From NCBI RefSeq assembly GCF_014202905.1, contig NZ_JACHHY010000002.1, positions 62,001-126,000 on the forward strand: a stretch of 64,000 nt of DNA. Direction: 5' to 3'. This DNA comes from Chitinivorax tropicus (lineage in GTDB: Bacteria; Pseudomonadota; Gammaproteobacteria; Burkholderiales; SCOH01). A model generated the notes under the pieces. It did not search any database, was not told the DNA's origin, and worked only from the letters and a program-made list of their open reading frames with translations. How positions within the stretch are numbered: position 1 is the stretch's first letter; each line of letters starts with the position of its first letter. Positions 9,641 to 19,228 of this stretch are shown here, piece after piece. The position numbers were made by a program, and so were the translations under genes.

Positions 9641-10519
9641 CTAGCGCGTCAGCTTCACCAATGCTTCGCGATACTTCTCTGCTGTTCTGACTGCCACTTC
9701 TTCAGGAAGTTCCGGTGCAGGAGGCGTTTTGTTCCAGCCTGTCGATTCCAGCCAGTCCCGTACATATTGTTTGTCAAAAGAAGGCGGGTTGATTCCCACT
9801 TGATAGCTTTCCGCAGGCCAGAAACGGGATGAATCAGGCGTCAGCGCTTCATCCATCAATGTCAGGGTGCCCTCTTCATCCAGACCAAACTCAAATTTGG
9901 TATCGGCGATGATGATTCCACGTGTGGCGGCATACTCCGCCGCAGCCTTATACAGTGCAATCGCGGTATCCCTGACCCGCTCAGCCAGGTCTTGACCGAT
10001 TTTTTGGGTCAGCTCATCAAAACTGATGTTTTCATCATGGTCGCCCACTGCAGCCTTGGTGGAGGGCGTGAAAATAGGGGCGGGCAACCGGGCGGCTTCC
10101 TGTAGTCCTGCTGGCAATTCAATGCCACATACCGTTCCCGTTTTTTGGTATTCCTTCCAGCCACTGCCTGCCAGATACCCACGCACAATGGCTTCGACAG
10201 GTACTGGTTTCAGGCGTTTGCACACCACCGCACGCCCCTCCACCTGGGGGCGGTCAGCTGCACTGACCACATCTTCCGGCTGATCGCCGGTGAAATGGCT
10301 TGGAACCAATCCTGCCAACTGATCAAACCAGAAATTGGAGATGGCAGTCAGCAATTTGCCTTTGTCTGGAATGGGCTCATTCAGAATGACATCGAACGCG
10401 GACAGGCGATCGGTGGCGATCATCAGCATCCGTTTATCGTCGATCTCGTACAAGTCGCGCACTTTTCCGGAATAGATCTTTTTCAGGCTTTGCAGATTGG
10501 TTTGCGTCAGGCCGGTCAT
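9641..10519 (-). CDS. purC: Phosphoribosylaminoimidazole-succinocarboxamide synthase
   Basis: SAICAR synthase joins CAIR and aspartate using ATP in purine synthesis. The 292 residues show the ATP-binding start [14 protein letters not shown], the conserved [10 protein letters not shown], the central [27 protein letters not shown], and [10 protein letters not shown] near the C-terminus. It belongs to the longer form related to yeast Ade1 rather than the approximately 240-residue E. coli form. Its ATG overlaps the stop of the upstream AlkD-like gene by four bases, so it is the last gene of a purE-purK-alkD-like-purC transcript. A strong intrinsic terminator follows. Confidence 0.97.
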   Translation of the reverse strand: MTGLTQTNLQSLKKIYSGKVRDLYEIDDKRMLMIATDRLSAFDVILNEPIPDKGKLLTAISNFWFDQLAGLVPSHFTGDQPEDVVSAADRPQVEGRAVVCKRLKPVPVEAIVRGYLAGSGWKEYQKTGTVCGIELPAGLQEAARLPAPIFTPSTKAAVGDHDENISFDELTQKIGQDLAERVRDTAIALYKAAAEYAATRGIIIADTKFEFGLDEEGTLTLMDEALTPDSSRFWPAESYQVGINPPSFDKQYVRDWLESTGWNKTPPAPELPEEVAVRTAEKYREALVKLTR

Positions 10520-11193
10520 GGCGGTTCCTTCATCAGATGTTTCATTGCTTCGCGAGCCGACAAGGGCGAAAGCGAGGTGTGTTCGACAAAATCACGGACG
10601 GCGTCCGGGTCAGTATAAGCAAATTCACGCAGGGCCCAACCAATGGCCTTGCGTATGAAGAATTCGGGGTCACTAGCATTGCGCTGACAATAGGCAAACA
10701 AACGCGCCGTGTCGGTCTGGCGCTTCCAGTGAAGCTGATGCAACAGGGCAGCCCGCCGTAGCCAAAGGTTCTCGTGCGTACTGAGCTCATCCATGCGTGT
10801 CTGCAGCGTGCGATCAGCCAGCACCAAGGGCCCCATGACCCAGGCTGCCAGCCCATCCACCGTATCCCACCAGCTTTTGGTTTGTACCCATTGCTCCAGC
10901 TGGGTCATCGCAGATGACCCCAATCTGCTGACGGATTGAGCCACCAGATCGACCACCACGTATTGGCACTCACGCTGAGGCTGACTCCACAGCCAATCCG
11001 CCGCCGCCAACAACATACTCTCGTCAAATTGCTTGGCCGCGAGCATGAAGGGCCGGCTGATCTGCCGCCGTAACGGTGTCTTGATCCCCAGAAATGGAAA
11101 CTGGTCACGCATATAGGCCCGCATCGCACGGGCCGTGTCCGTGTCAGCACGTCCTTGTAGCGCGAGCAACAGCGATGATGCCCACGCCGTCAT
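10516..11193 (-). CDS. AlkD-like DNA alkylation repair protein
   Basis: A 225-residue HEAT-like helical-repeat protein of the DNA alkylation repair family. Known relatives (Bacillus AlkD) remove positively charged alkylpurines such as N3- and N7-methylated bases. Visible features are the early [12 protein letters not shown], the paired tryptophans in [13 protein letters not shown], the helix [18 protein letters not shown], and [18 protein letters not shown] near the end, which matches family members. It sits between purK (seven bases upstream) and purC (four-base overlap), so it must be expressed with purine synthesis genes. Glycosylase activity is inferred from family, not shown. Confidence 0.88.
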   Translation of the reverse strand: MTAWASSLLLALQGRADTDTARAMRAYMRDQFPFLGIKTPLRRQISRPFMLAAKQFDESMLLAAADWLWSQPQRECQYVVVDLVAQSVSRLGSSAMTQLEQWVQTKSWWDTVDGLAAWVMGPLVLADRTLQTRMDELSTHENLWLRRAALLHQLHWKRQTDTARLFAYCQRNASDPEFFIRKAIGWALREFAYTDPDAVRDFVEHTSLSPLSAREAMKHLMKEPP

Positions 11194-11200
11194 GGGCGCC

Positions 11201-12343
11201 TCAGTCAGCCTGGCTCAGCATTTGTTTCAACTCGATCGCCTGTGCCAGTGCGGCATCGACATCGTCTGCCAACACATCGAAATGACCCATTTTGCGACCG
11301 ATACGGGCCTCACGCTTGCCATACAAGTGCAGTTTGACATTGGGTAAGGATAGGAGTTTGTCCCATGCCGGCTCGTCATCCCGCCAGATGTCCCCCAGCA
11401 GATTGACCATAGCAACTGGCTTCAGCAATGCAGTATCGCCTGGTGGCAATGCACACATGGTGCGCACCTGTTGCTCGAATTGGCTGGTCAAACAGGCATC
11501 GATCGTATAATGGCCGCTGTTATGCGGGCGCGGCGCAATTTCGTTGATCAGCAACGTGTCATCATCCAGCACGAAACATTCCACCGCCAATACGCCGACG
11601 TAATCCATGGCCTGCGCCAGCTTCAATGCCATACCGCGCGCTTGGTCAGCGATGGGCGCTGGCACCCGGGCTGGGACGATGCTGATGTCGAGAATACCCG
11701 CCTCGTGCTGGTTTTCCGCCACAGGGAATGTCGTGATCTCGGCTGACGAGGTGCGTGTCACGATCACGGAAATCTCTGTTTTGAGATTCAGCATCTTCTC
11801 CAACACACAGGGCTTGCTACCCATCTGCGCCCAAGCCGCCCGTACTTCCTCTGGCGTTTTGACACGGATCTGTCCTTTGCCGTCATAACCCATGCGGGCA
11901 ACCTTCAGAATCCCTGGCAGGTGCTCAGTCATGGTTTGTGCCAGATCGGCTTCCTTTTCGATGACCAGAAAAGGTGCAACGCCCAGGCCAGCACCACTGA
12001 TATACCGTTTTTCCTTGATCCGATCCTGCGCGATGGCGACACATTCCGCGCTGGGCGTCACCCGCATACGGGCTTGCAGGAAGCGCATGCTTTCTGCAGG
12101 TACATTCTCGAACTCTGTCGTCACCGCAGCGCAGGTATCCACCAACATCTGTAATGCACCTGGGTCATCATATTTAGAGCAGATGTGCACATCCGCCAAC
12201 CCACCCGCCGGGCTGTCCGGATCGGGATCGAGCACTGTCACGCGATACCCCATAGCACGTGCGGCCATGGTAAACATGCGGCCTAGCTGGCCACCACCAA
12301 GGATGCCAAGCATGGCGTTGGGTAGGATATGGGGCGTAGTCAT
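11201..12343 (-). CDS. purK: N5-carboxyaminoimidazole ribonucleotide synthase
   Basis: ATP-grasp enzyme making N5-CAIR from AIR, bicarbonate and ATP. The 380 residues show the N-terminal dinucleotide-like LGILGGGQLGRMFTMAA, the ATP-grasp region with LKVARMGYDGKGQ, and the metal-site stretch LLINEIAPRPHNSGHYTIDA. The purE stop (TAA) is followed at once by GTG then ATG. GGAG lies six bases before the ATG at 12343, so ATG is preferred over the GTG at 12346. It works directly with PurE, encoded immediately upstream. Confidence 0.97.
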   Translation of the reverse strand: MTTPHILPNAMLGILGGGQLGRMFTMAARAMGYRVTVLDPDPDSPAGGLADVHICSKYDDPGALQMLVDTCAAVTTEFENVPAESMRFLQARMRVTPSAECVAIAQDRIKEKRYISGAGLGVAPFLVIEKEADLAQTMTEHLPGILKVARMGYDGKGQIRVKTPEEVRAAWAQMGSKPCVLEKMLNLKTEISVIVTRTSSAEITTFPVAENQHEAGILDISIVPARVPAPIADQARGMALKLAQAMDYVGVLAVECFVLDDDTLLINEIAPRPHNSGHYTIDACLTSQFEQQVRTMCALPPGDTALLKPVAMVNLLGDIWRDDEPAWDKLLSLPNVKLHLYGKREARIGRKMGHFDVLADDVDAALAQAIELKQMLSQAD

Positions 12344-12346
12344 CAC

Positions 12347-12835
12347 TTACTCCACGTCCGGCAAGGCCATCGCCAGCACGGTTTGTTTCTGTTTCTCACG
12401 GAATGCTTCCAATGCCAAGCGCAGACGGGCATCCTGATTGGCCAGCAATGACACCGCAAATAAACCTGCATTGGCTGCGCCGGCTTCGCCAATGGCGAAG
12501 GTCGCAACTGGAATGCCTTTAGGCATCTGCACGATGGAGTACAGTGAATCCTGGCCTTTGAGATATTTTGAAGGCACAGGCACACCAAGCACTGGCACCA
12601 CGGTCTTGGCCGCCAGCATACCCGGCAGATGGGCTGCGCCACCTGCACCGGCGATGATTGCCTTCAGGCCGCGCTCGTGCGCGGTTTCAGCATATTCGTA
12701 TAGCAAATCCGGTGTACGATGCGCGGACACGACCCGAGCCTCGAATTCCACGCCGAAATCCTTGAGTACGCGCGCAGCATGCTGCATTACGTCCCAATCG
12801 CTATTGCTGCCCATTACGACGCCGATCTGGATCAT
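12347..12835 (-). CDS. purE: N5-carboxyaminoimidazole ribonucleotide mutase
   Basis: Class I PurE, which rearranges N5-CAIR to CAIR. The 162 residues contain all family motifs: [14 protein letters not shown], the catalytic [11 protein letters not shown], the glycine loop [12 protein letters not shown], and the closing-lid stretch [13 protein letters not shown]. It is the first gene of the purine run and leaves no spacer before purK. The upstream 176 bases are AT-rich and shared with a divergent glycosyltransferase gene. No E. coli-type PurR box was seen. Confidence 0.97.
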   Translation of the reverse strand: MIQIGVVMGSNSDWDVMQHAARVLKDFGVEFEARVVSAHRTPDLLYEYAETAHERGLKAIIAGAGGAAHLPGMLAAKTVVPVLGVPVPSKYLKGQDSLYSIVQMPKGIPVATFAIGEAGAANAGLFAVSLLANQDARLRLALEAFREKQKQTVLAMALPDVE

Positions 12836-13011
12836 GGTGTCACTCTTGATATATCAAATGGGGGTGAAAAAAGATGGCAATTTTAACCTGAATATCAGTT
12901 GAACATACGAGAATCTACCGGTTAAGCTTTAGGGTCTTACAGTAAATCAACACTGGCAATGTATATATCCGAAATGATAAATATACAAGCGCGTCAATAG
13001 GAGTTTGGACG

Positions 13012-14700
13012 ATGGCAACATCAATGACCATCGAGTCTTGGGAAGATCAGTCTTTTGCACAACGTGCAATCAGCTACGCCGTATTCTTACTACCAATAAT
13101 ATATCTGTTTTTCGGTATAGATCAATATGCACTATTGAATGAGAACGAAGGTCGCTACGCAGAAATCGCACGCGAGATGCTGGCGTCAGGTAATTTCATC
13201 ATTCCGCATCTGAATGGACTGCCATACCTCGAAAAACCTCCTTTGTTGTATTACCTGACAACGCTGTCATTCAGTCTGTTCGGCGTCAATGACATTGCTG
13301 CCCGCCTCGTGCCAATCAGCGCGTCATTGTTGGCAGTCGGCACGCTGGCTTGGTTTGGACGAGCGGTTGGTCGCCCATTGGCCGGGCTGATCGCCGCCTT
13401 TGTTCTAGGCTCATCACTTGGGTTCGTTCTGCTTGGCAATGTGCAGATGACCGATTCGTTATACAACGCTTTATGGAGCAGCGCACTGCTGGTTGCCTAT
13501 GTAGGCCTGACGCGGCCTTCCAGTAAGCTGATGGCGATTTCATACGCACTATTGGCGTTGGCGGTCCTGGCCAAGGGCTTGGTGACCCTGGTCTTGTTCT
13601 ACATGGTGCTGTTTCCACTGGCTTGGCTGAGCCGAGATGTCACACCATCCCAATGGTTGAAACGCCTGTTTGCACCTTGGCCCATCGTGGTATTCGCGGT
13701 GATTGCGGTGCCCTGGCATATTGCGGCAGCGCTGTCGTTGAAGGAATTCAGCTGGTTTTACTTCATCAATGAGCATGTCTACCGATTCACTGGGCAGCGG
13801 ATGCCAAAGGATTATTATGCCGGCGGTACGCCACTGTTCTATGTTCCACGGCTGATTTTCCTGTTTTTCCCCTGGTCGATCATTATGTTGATTGCCCTGA
13901 TCAAACGACAGATCACCATCGACCAGACTGATCGTCGTCTGACTTGGTTTGCTTGGCTGCTGGCCGGTATTCCAACCGCTTTTTTTGCCATTTCCTCATC
14001 CAAGGCAGACTATTACGTGATGGTGGCGCTACCAGGAATCGCGCTGGTCCTGGCACAATCCTTGGCCAGAAATTGGCAGCGTAGTCAGACGTTCATTCTC
14101 AGTAGCATCATTCTATGTGTGTTCGGTGCCGCGTTTGGTGCGTGGCAGTCCTGGATCTTTGCGCCGGAAGGGCTGTCATCATTCATGCCTTGGCAACTGC
14201 TACCCTCCTCTCCGGTTGCGCTGGCTTGGAGTGTACTTGGTGGTGCCGCTGCATTGTTGTTCTGGCTGAAGCGCCCGCTGTTCGCTTGGTTGGCCATCGG
14301 TTTGATGTTCCTGCCGTTGAAGATCACCTTGGTTGATGCATTACAGGCAAAAGAGCCTCATGTATCCGCTCAAAACTTAGCCGGGTATATCAAACGACAC
14401 CATAGTACGGTGCCGGTCATGCTATACCGTGACTATGAATTGCTATCGAGCTTGCCATTCCATCTGGAGCAGACCATACCAGTGGTTGACTCCGTCAGCC
14501 CTGACCTATGGTTTGGCCAGCAGCTGGGCACCGTGCCAAGCCAGTTCCCACTTTCGACAGACTTGATCCAAAGCAACCGTGGATTCCTCCTGGTTGTACC
14601 AGATAGACGTTTGCAGGAAATGGCGGCCTCGCCCCTGGCGCCTAAATTGTCATTGGTTACCCAGATTGGCGATGCGCGTCTATATCGTTTCACGCCTTGA
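13012..14700 (+). CDS. ArnT/PMT-like (GT39/83) membrane glycosyltransferase
   Basis: A 562-residue integral membrane glycosyltransferase that would move a sugar from a polyprenyl-phosphate donor onto lipid A, another lipid or a protein. The first periplasmic loop carries the signature NENEGRYAEIAREML then LPYLEKPPLLYYL, the acidic and lipid-contacting loop of ArnT relatives. About ten to twelve hydrophobic segments follow, then a soluble C-terminal part from about residue 460. AGGAG lies nine bases before the ATG. No arn operon genes (arnA, B, C, D) are nearby, so aminoarabinose transfer is not supported by context; the acceptor is unknown. An imperfect hairpin at 14709-14735 follows the stop. 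Confidence 0.87.
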   Translation: MATSMTIESWEDQSFAQRAISYAVFLLPIIYLFFGIDQYALLNENEGRYAEIAREMLASGNFIIPHLNGLPYLEKPPLLYYLTTLSFSLFGVNDIAARLVPISASLLAVGTLAWFGRAVGRPLAGLIAAFVLGSSLGFVLLGNVQMTDSLYNALWSSALLVAYVGLTRPSSKLMAISYALLALAVLAKGLVTLVLFYMVLFPLAWLSRDVTPSQWLKRLFAPWPIVVFAVIAVPWHIAAALSLKEFSWFYFINEHVYRFTGQRMPKDYYAGGTPLFYVPRLIFLFFPWSIIMLIALIKRQITIDQTDRRLTWFAWLLAGIPTAFFAISSSKADYYVMVALPGIALVLAQSLARNWQRSQTFILSSIILCVFGAAFGAWQSWIFAPEGLSSFMPWQLLPSSPVALAWSVLGGAAALLFWLKRPLFAWLAIGLMFLPLKITLVDALQAKEPHVSAQNLAGYIKRHHSTVPVMLYRDYELLSSLPFHLEQTIPVVDSVSPDLWFGQQLGTVPSQFPLSTDLIQSNRGFLLVVPDRRLQEMAASPLAPKLSLVTQIGDARLYRFTP

Positions 14701-14708
14701 TCCCAGAA

Positions 14709-14735
14709 ATGGCCGGTGAAGTATTCATCGGCCAT
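14709..14735 (+). terminator. Hairpin after the glycosyltransferase gene
   Basis: ATGGCCG at 14709-14715 pairs with CGGCCAT at 14729-14735, with TGAA/TTCA pairing inside the loop. No T-run follows, so it may be a weak or rho-assisted stop rather than an intrinsic terminator. Confidence 0.4.
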
Positions 14736-14817
14736 GTCATCAGCACCTCAGGCCACCTTGGTGAGGTAAAGGCTATGATATGCTGATACTGTCTCTGCCG
14801 GTGCCAACCATCACTTC

Positions 14818-17310
14818 ATGCTAATCCACCATACTTCATTAGCTGGCCGCACTCTGACTCGAATGGGGGTGCGGATCGCCTTTGTCATCATTGCTGCGAC
14901 GTTGATGGCATATTGGCACCTCTATTCAACCTTGCAGACCAGCATGCTCAATGGCCTGAAAGGCTATGTAGACGCCCGTGGTCGGGGTGAAAGCGAACAT
15001 TTCAAATTGGCCGAGATCCAGACTCGGATGATGGCCGATGAATTCATGAAGCGGCTCATCGCCATGGGCGATGAAGACCCACAGGCAGAATTTGATGCCA
15101 TTTTCAAACGCTATCCTGACGAATTGATCAGGGTGCGTCCGGATCTGAATGACTTCCGCACCAAGGCAACAGTCTTCGTCCGACATGACGTACCACTGAC
15201 CGCAGATCTACGCCGTCGCCTGGTCATCGCCTATCGGCTGCTCTCTGACTGGGGGATACTGACCACCAACCGCTTCATCGACAGTTTCATCAATATGCCA
15301 GAGCAGTTGTCGGTCAATTATGCGCCATTTGTCGATTGGAGCCTGGCCGCGACGCGTGAAACCGACATCTATACCTACGAAACGGTCTGGCGCTCAACGA
15401 TCAGCAAGAACCCTGACCGGAAGCCATTTTGGACTGGCATCTACTTTGATGAAGGTGCCAAGAAATGGATGGTGTCGCATGTCACACCAAGTGACATCAA
15501 CAACCGCTGGGTGGTGTCAACCGGACAGGATATCGTCATCGATGACATGGTCAAACGCACTGTCAACGAACAGTTGACCGGTACGTACAACATCATTCTG
15601 CGCCACGATGGCGAGTTGCTTGCCCATCCCACTTTGATGGAGCAGATCCGCAAAGCAGGGGGCAATTTGAATGCGGTGAAATTGCATGATGCGGCACTGA
15701 CCAATATCGTTGATGCAGCAGTCAACTCCAAGGGATCTCCAGCCATTGTCGAAACCAGCGATGCTCAATATTTCCTGGGGGTAACGCGCATCGAAGGCCC
15801 GAATTGGATTTTTGTCACCGTCTATCCCAAGTCGCTGCTGCAGCGACTGGCTTTTGACAACGCCTCATTCGTGCTGGGCCTGGGTGCTGTTTCCCTGCTC
15901 TTGGAGCTGCTGTTGATCCGGTTGGTATTGAGACGCCAGGTCATCGCACCGCTGGAGTCCCTGCTGGGCGCAACCGAACGTGTTCGGGGTGGGGATTGGA
16001 ATATCCGGATCAATTGGCCTCACCAGGATGAAATCGGGAGGCTGGCCAGCTCATTTACGGCGATGGCCCAGTCTTTGGGCGAACGTGATAGACAACTGCA
16101 GCGCAGCGCACAGGATCTCGCGACACAGGTTGAGCTGGTGCTGGCCAACGAGGCGCGCTTGCAAGCGATCAGCGCAGCCATTCCTGATGCAATCTATGTG
16201 CTGGATCGCGAAGGCAATATCATGGAAGCCTTTGGCAATCAGGCGCTGTTCGCGATGAACAATCGCCGTAGCAACAATGTCGTCGAGGCTTTGCCACAGG
16301 ACATTTCCCGCGAGATCCTGCTGGTGGTGGGCCGTTGCCTGGATACTGGCGACACGCAGATCTATGAATACCCGCTGATGTTGCAGGGCCAGTTGTATTG
16401 GTTCGAGGGCCGCACCGCACGCCTGCCACAGCATACCGCCCAGAATGCAGTCGTGTGGCTGGCTCGGGACGTATCCGCCCGCAAGCTGGCCGAAATCGAA
16501 TTACGGCAGGCCCGTGATTATCTGGTCGAGCAGGTTGCATTACAGACTGCCGATCTGGTTGCCGCCAAGGAAAAAGCCGACGCCGCCAACTTGGCGAAGA
16601 CCCAATTCCTATCCAATATGTCGCATGAGCTGCGCACACCGATGCACGCCATTCTGAGTTTTGCGAGATTGGGGCTGGATAAGGCCGAACAGGCAACCCC
16701 GGATAAATTGAAGCGCTACTTCTCGAATATTGCCGACTCCGGCGAGCGCATGCTGGCACTGGTCAACGATCTACTGGATGTCACTCGCCTGGAGTCCGGC
16801 AAGATGGCATTCAGTTTGACTGAGCAGCCACTGAAGCCCTTGATCGAATCTATCATGGTGGAGCTGGACGAGCTGGCCAAGCGCCAAGCACTGCAAGTTG
16901 TGTTGCAGACTGATGGCACTGAACCGGTGTTCGGTTTCGATCGGCTGCGCATCGGACAGGTCATCCGTAATCTGCTGTCCAACGCCATCAAATTCTCCAG
17001 GGAACACGAGCAGGTACTGATCGAGCTGACAACCTGTGACGCACCCATGCCAAGGGCGATTGTGCGGGTAATGGATCGGGGCATTGGCATTCCACCAGAC
17101 GAACTGGAAGCCATCTTCGATAAATTTGTGCAAAGCAGCCGCACATCGCGCGAGTCGGGCGGCAGCGGCCTGGGTTTGGCCATCTCCAGGGAAATCATTC
17201 GCGGCCATGGCGGCGATATCTTTGCCGAACTACGCGAGGGCGGTGGATCGATCCTGACCTTCTGGCTGCCATTGGCACCAAGCACCAATCAGCCCGATGA
17301 CGAGAATTGA
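14818..17310 (+). CDS. Orphan membrane sensor histidine kinase (HAMP, PAS, HisKA, HATPase)
   Basis: An 830-residue sensor kinase. Order: membrane segment about 17-37; a large periplasmic sensor of roughly 300 residues with Cache-like pieces (FWTGIYFDEGAKKWMVSH, WVVSTGQDIVIDDM); second membrane segment about 346-367; HAMP; a PAS-like domain near 440-555; HisKA with the phosphorylated histidine at 603 in SHELRTP; and a HATPase with the N-box LLSNAIKFS (Asn 722), DRGIGIP and GGSGLGLAIS. There is no receiver domain and no response-regulator gene beside it, so its partner is elsewhere. The start is uncertain: the ATG at 14818 lacks a clear ribosome site and an ATG at 14863 is possible. The mobile cassette begins 41 bases after its stop. 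Confidence 0.9.
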   Translation: MLIHHTSLAGRTLTRMGVRIAFVIIAATLMAYWHLYSTLQTSMLNGLKGYVDARGRGESEHFKLAEIQTRMMADEFMKRLIAMGDEDPQAEFDAIFKRYPDELIRVRPDLNDFRTKATVFVRHDVPLTADLRRRLVIAYRLLSDWGILTTNRFIDSFINMPEQLSVNYAPFVDWSLAATRETDIYTYETVWRSTISKNPDRKPFWTGIYFDEGAKKWMVSHVTPSDINNRWVVSTGQDIVIDDMVKRTVNEQLTGTYNIILRHDGELLAHPTLMEQIRKAGGNLNAVKLHDAALTNIVDAAVNSKGSPAIVETSDAQYFLGVTRIEGPNWIFVTVYPKSLLQRLAFDNASFVLGLGAVSLLLELLLIRLVLRRQVIAPLESLLGATERVRGGDWNIRINWPHQDEIGRLASSFTAMAQSLGERDRQLQRSAQDLATQVELVLANEARLQAISAAIPDAIYVLDREGNIMEAFGNQALFAMNNRRSNNVVEALPQDISREILLVVGRCLDTGDTQIYEYPLMLQGQLYWFEGRTARLPQHTAQNAVVWLARDVSARKLAEIELRQARDYLVEQVALQTADLVAAKEKADAANLAKTQFLSNMSHELRTPMHAILSFARLGLDKAEQATPDKLKRYFSNIADSGERMLALVNDLLDVTRLESGKMAFSLTEQPLKPLIESIMVELDELAKRQALQVVLQTDGTEPVFGFDRLRIGQVIRNLLSNAIKFSREHEQVLIELTTCDAPMPRAIVRVMDRGIGIPPDELEAIFDKFVQSSRTSRESGGSGLGLAISREIIRGHGGDIFAELREGGGSILTFWLPLAPSTNQPDDEN

Positions 17311-17347
17311 GCTTTCGGGTGCTACGGATTGCCTGGGGGGCCATTTT

Positions 17348-17367
17348 GGCTGGGGTCGTCTCAGAAA
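17348..17367 (+). repeat. Left terminal inverted repeat of Tn3-type cassette
   Basis: GGCTGGGGTCGTCTCAGAAA. The core GGGGTCGTCTCA (from 17352) is the outer end typical of one Tn3-family branch. It matches the right repeat at 19418-19437 in 19 of 20 bases in inverted orientation. Confidence 0.88.
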
Positions 17368-17448
17368 TATGATGCGCAAATGTACTGCCCGATTACATTC
17401 ATTGGCCATTGGTTTATGCTGCCATGCAACCAAATTCGGGAATGACCC

Positions 17449-18606
17449 ATGACGCGGTGCTTCAAAGGCCACGAGTGCGATGAGCAGGCGTTGCACAAGA
17501 GCACCAAGCCGATCTCGGAGTGCAAGAGCTATTTCACTGAGGAGAATGGGCGCAAGGTCAAGAATACCGAGGTGCCGGTACTGACCTGCGAGTGCATCTG
17601 GCGCTCGTACCAAAAAGAAGCGGAAGACATCATAGCGCCGGGTGGCAGGTTGATTGCCGACCCCAAGGCGCGCAATCGCGCCATCAATGCAGCCTATGCC
17701 AAGTTGTGGCTACATGACCACCGCTTCCAGTGGGCTGGACTAGCAGCCTTCGCGTCCAAGCAGGTCGGGTGCGGCCTGCTGCATGCAGCCGATTCGATCA
17801 AGAAAATTCAGGCCGAGCACGACGCGCAGCAGCGCATGGTAAACAGCAGTAAGCCAGGATGGGGCATCCCCGGCGTGTTCAGCATCGGCAAGGTAGATGA
17901 GAAGGCACTGCGCGATTACGAGCAGGCCCGCCGCAACAATCCGGTGCCGACTGCCGATATGCGGCGTGAGGGGGAATCGCTCTCGCTGGTGCAGCAACAG
18001 TACCAGTACGTGTATGAAAAGCTGGCCATGGGGAATACCACGCTGTTTCTGGATGTGTTCCCGCTGCATGCGTTTTACAAGAAGCGGGGATTGAAGGAAC
18101 TCAAGACTTGCTTGGCCTCGCGCCAAAAGATCTATGGGAACAACAAGTACCCAGTGCTGTGGCCAGTGGGGCAGGATAAGCTTAGATTCGGCGTTGATTA
18201 CTCGCAAATCTTGCAAGCCTTTGAAGCGATTGAGGCAGGCAACATACCGAAGAGCGTCGAATACCTAGCGCAACACGAGCAGGTCAACATCCTGCAACCG
18301 GCAATGTACAACGACCCGCAGTTGGTGGCGCTACTACGCAGCAATCACGCATCCTACGTTACTGGCTTCCCGTCGGGCGTGGCCGAAGCCATCGAACTGA
18401 CGCTGGCCAGCCAATGCCGTCGGGTCGAGGACGGGCGCACCATCGGCTTCGGCAGCAACCCCGTGGCCGATCTGTCCGATATCAACCAGCGCATGCCCTT
18501 TGTACTCAAGGCGGCAGCACGCTTCAACGAGATGCTGCACAACCTCAACCGCCCCTTGCTGGAGCAATCCATCAAGGAAATTGCTGTAGGTAGTGGCGTA
18601 CAATGA
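17449..18606 (+). CDS. Cassette cargo 1: DUF2515-like protein of unknown function
   Basis: A 385-residue soluble-looking protein without a signal peptide. The N-terminal 50 residues hold several cysteines (MTRCFKGHECDEQ, ISECKSY, VLTCECIW). A helical body follows with RNRAINAAYAKLWLHDHRF and WAGLAAFASKQVGCGLLHAA, which recalls proteins annotated DUF2515 in Pseudomonas; I hold this only moderately. No enzyme motif is recognised. Its stop overlaps the next gene's ATG by four bases, so the pair is translationally coupled. The large cytosolic-type protein plus a small membrane-anchored partner in a mobile cassette would suit a toxin/immunity or secreted-effector pair, but no secretion marker is seen. 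GGGA precedes the ATG. Confidence 0.6.
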   Translation: MTRCFKGHECDEQALHKSTKPISECKSYFTEENGRKVKNTEVPVLTCECIWRSYQKEAEDIIAPGGRLIADPKARNRAINAAYAKLWLHDHRFQWAGLAAFASKQVGCGLLHAADSIKKIQAEHDAQQRMVNSSKPGWGIPGVFSIGKVDEKALRDYEQARRNNPVPTADMRREGESLSLVQQQYQYVYEKLAMGNTTLFLDVFPLHAFYKKRGLKELKTCLASRQKIYGNNKYPVLWPVGQDKLRFGVDYSQILQAFEAIEAGNIPKSVEYLAQHEQVNILQPAMYNDPQLVALLRSNHASYVTGFPSGVAEAIELTLASQCRRVEDGRTIGFGSNPVADLSDINQRMPFVLKAAARFNEMLHNLNRPLLEQSIKEIAVGSGVQ

Positions 18607-19226
18607 GCTGGTTAGCGCGCATTGGCTGGCGTCGGGGCGGACTGGGTTTGGCGATCGCTACCGTTCTGGCGCTGGCGGCGATACGCCTGTGCGTCCACGC
18701 CCAGTCGAGTGAGCCGGAAATCGCGTTGGTGATTGGTGAGCCCTATGAGGCCATGCGTCAGCGTTCCAGCGCGGCCATTGATCCGGCGATCCCAGGGCAT
18801 GCTTGGTACAACATCCCTAAGTCCGATGCACGGCTGCGCTTCATCGACCCGCAGTATGGTTTCGTGACACCGCAAGCACGTTTCTTTACTGTGAGCTTCG
18901 ACGATGAGCGAGTGGATAGTGTGCGCATGTCACCGCAGATCGAGCCACTGCCGCTCAACGATGCCCTCAAGATCGTGCTGGATTTGCAGGCACAGTGGCG
19001 CAAAGGTGGCTGGATGCCAATTCGTGTCAAGGACGATCCGCCATTCGCGGACACCCCTGAATGGCGTACCCAATTACGGGATGTGAATAAGGGGGGCACG
19101 ACCTACTGGCAGGCGGGAAATAAATACCAAGCGATGCTGGTGGTGGGGCGCTTCAAAGACGATAAACACCCCAATGAGGAACGCTACCTCATCACGCTTG
19201 CCTTGGCTAAACCGTGGGTGGAGTAG
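18603..19226 (+). CDS. Cassette cargo 2: membrane-anchored periplasmic protein
   Basis: A 207-residue product with one hydrophobic segment near residues 13-30 (GLGLAIATVLALAAIRL) and the rest soluble, so probably anchored in the inner membrane with its body in the periplasm. No lipobox is seen. Two blocks look structured: DARLRFIDPQYGFVTPQARFF and a C-terminal beta-rich part ending ERYLITLALAKPWVE. The family is not recognised. The ATG overlaps the cargo-1 stop (ATGA), so the two should be made together. A protective partner for cargo 1 is a reasonable guess, based only on coupling, size and predicted location. Confidence 0.6.
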   Translation: MSWLARIGWRRGGLGLAIATVLALAAIRLCVHAQSSEPEIALVIGEPYEAMRQRSSAAIDPAIPGHAWYNIPKSDARLRFIDPQYGFVTPQARFFTVSFDDERVDSVRMSPQIEPLPLNDALKIVLDLQAQWRKGGWMPIRVKDDPPFADTPEWRTQLRDVNKGGTTYWQAGNKYQAMLVVGRFKDDKHPNEERYLITLALAKPWVE

Positions 19227-19228
19227 CC

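Noticed and set aside
13012-14700. Polymyxin-resistance ArnT assignment
   Set aside because: The fold fits but no arn operon is present, so the aminoarabinose role is not supported; left as a general ArnT/PMT-like enzyme.
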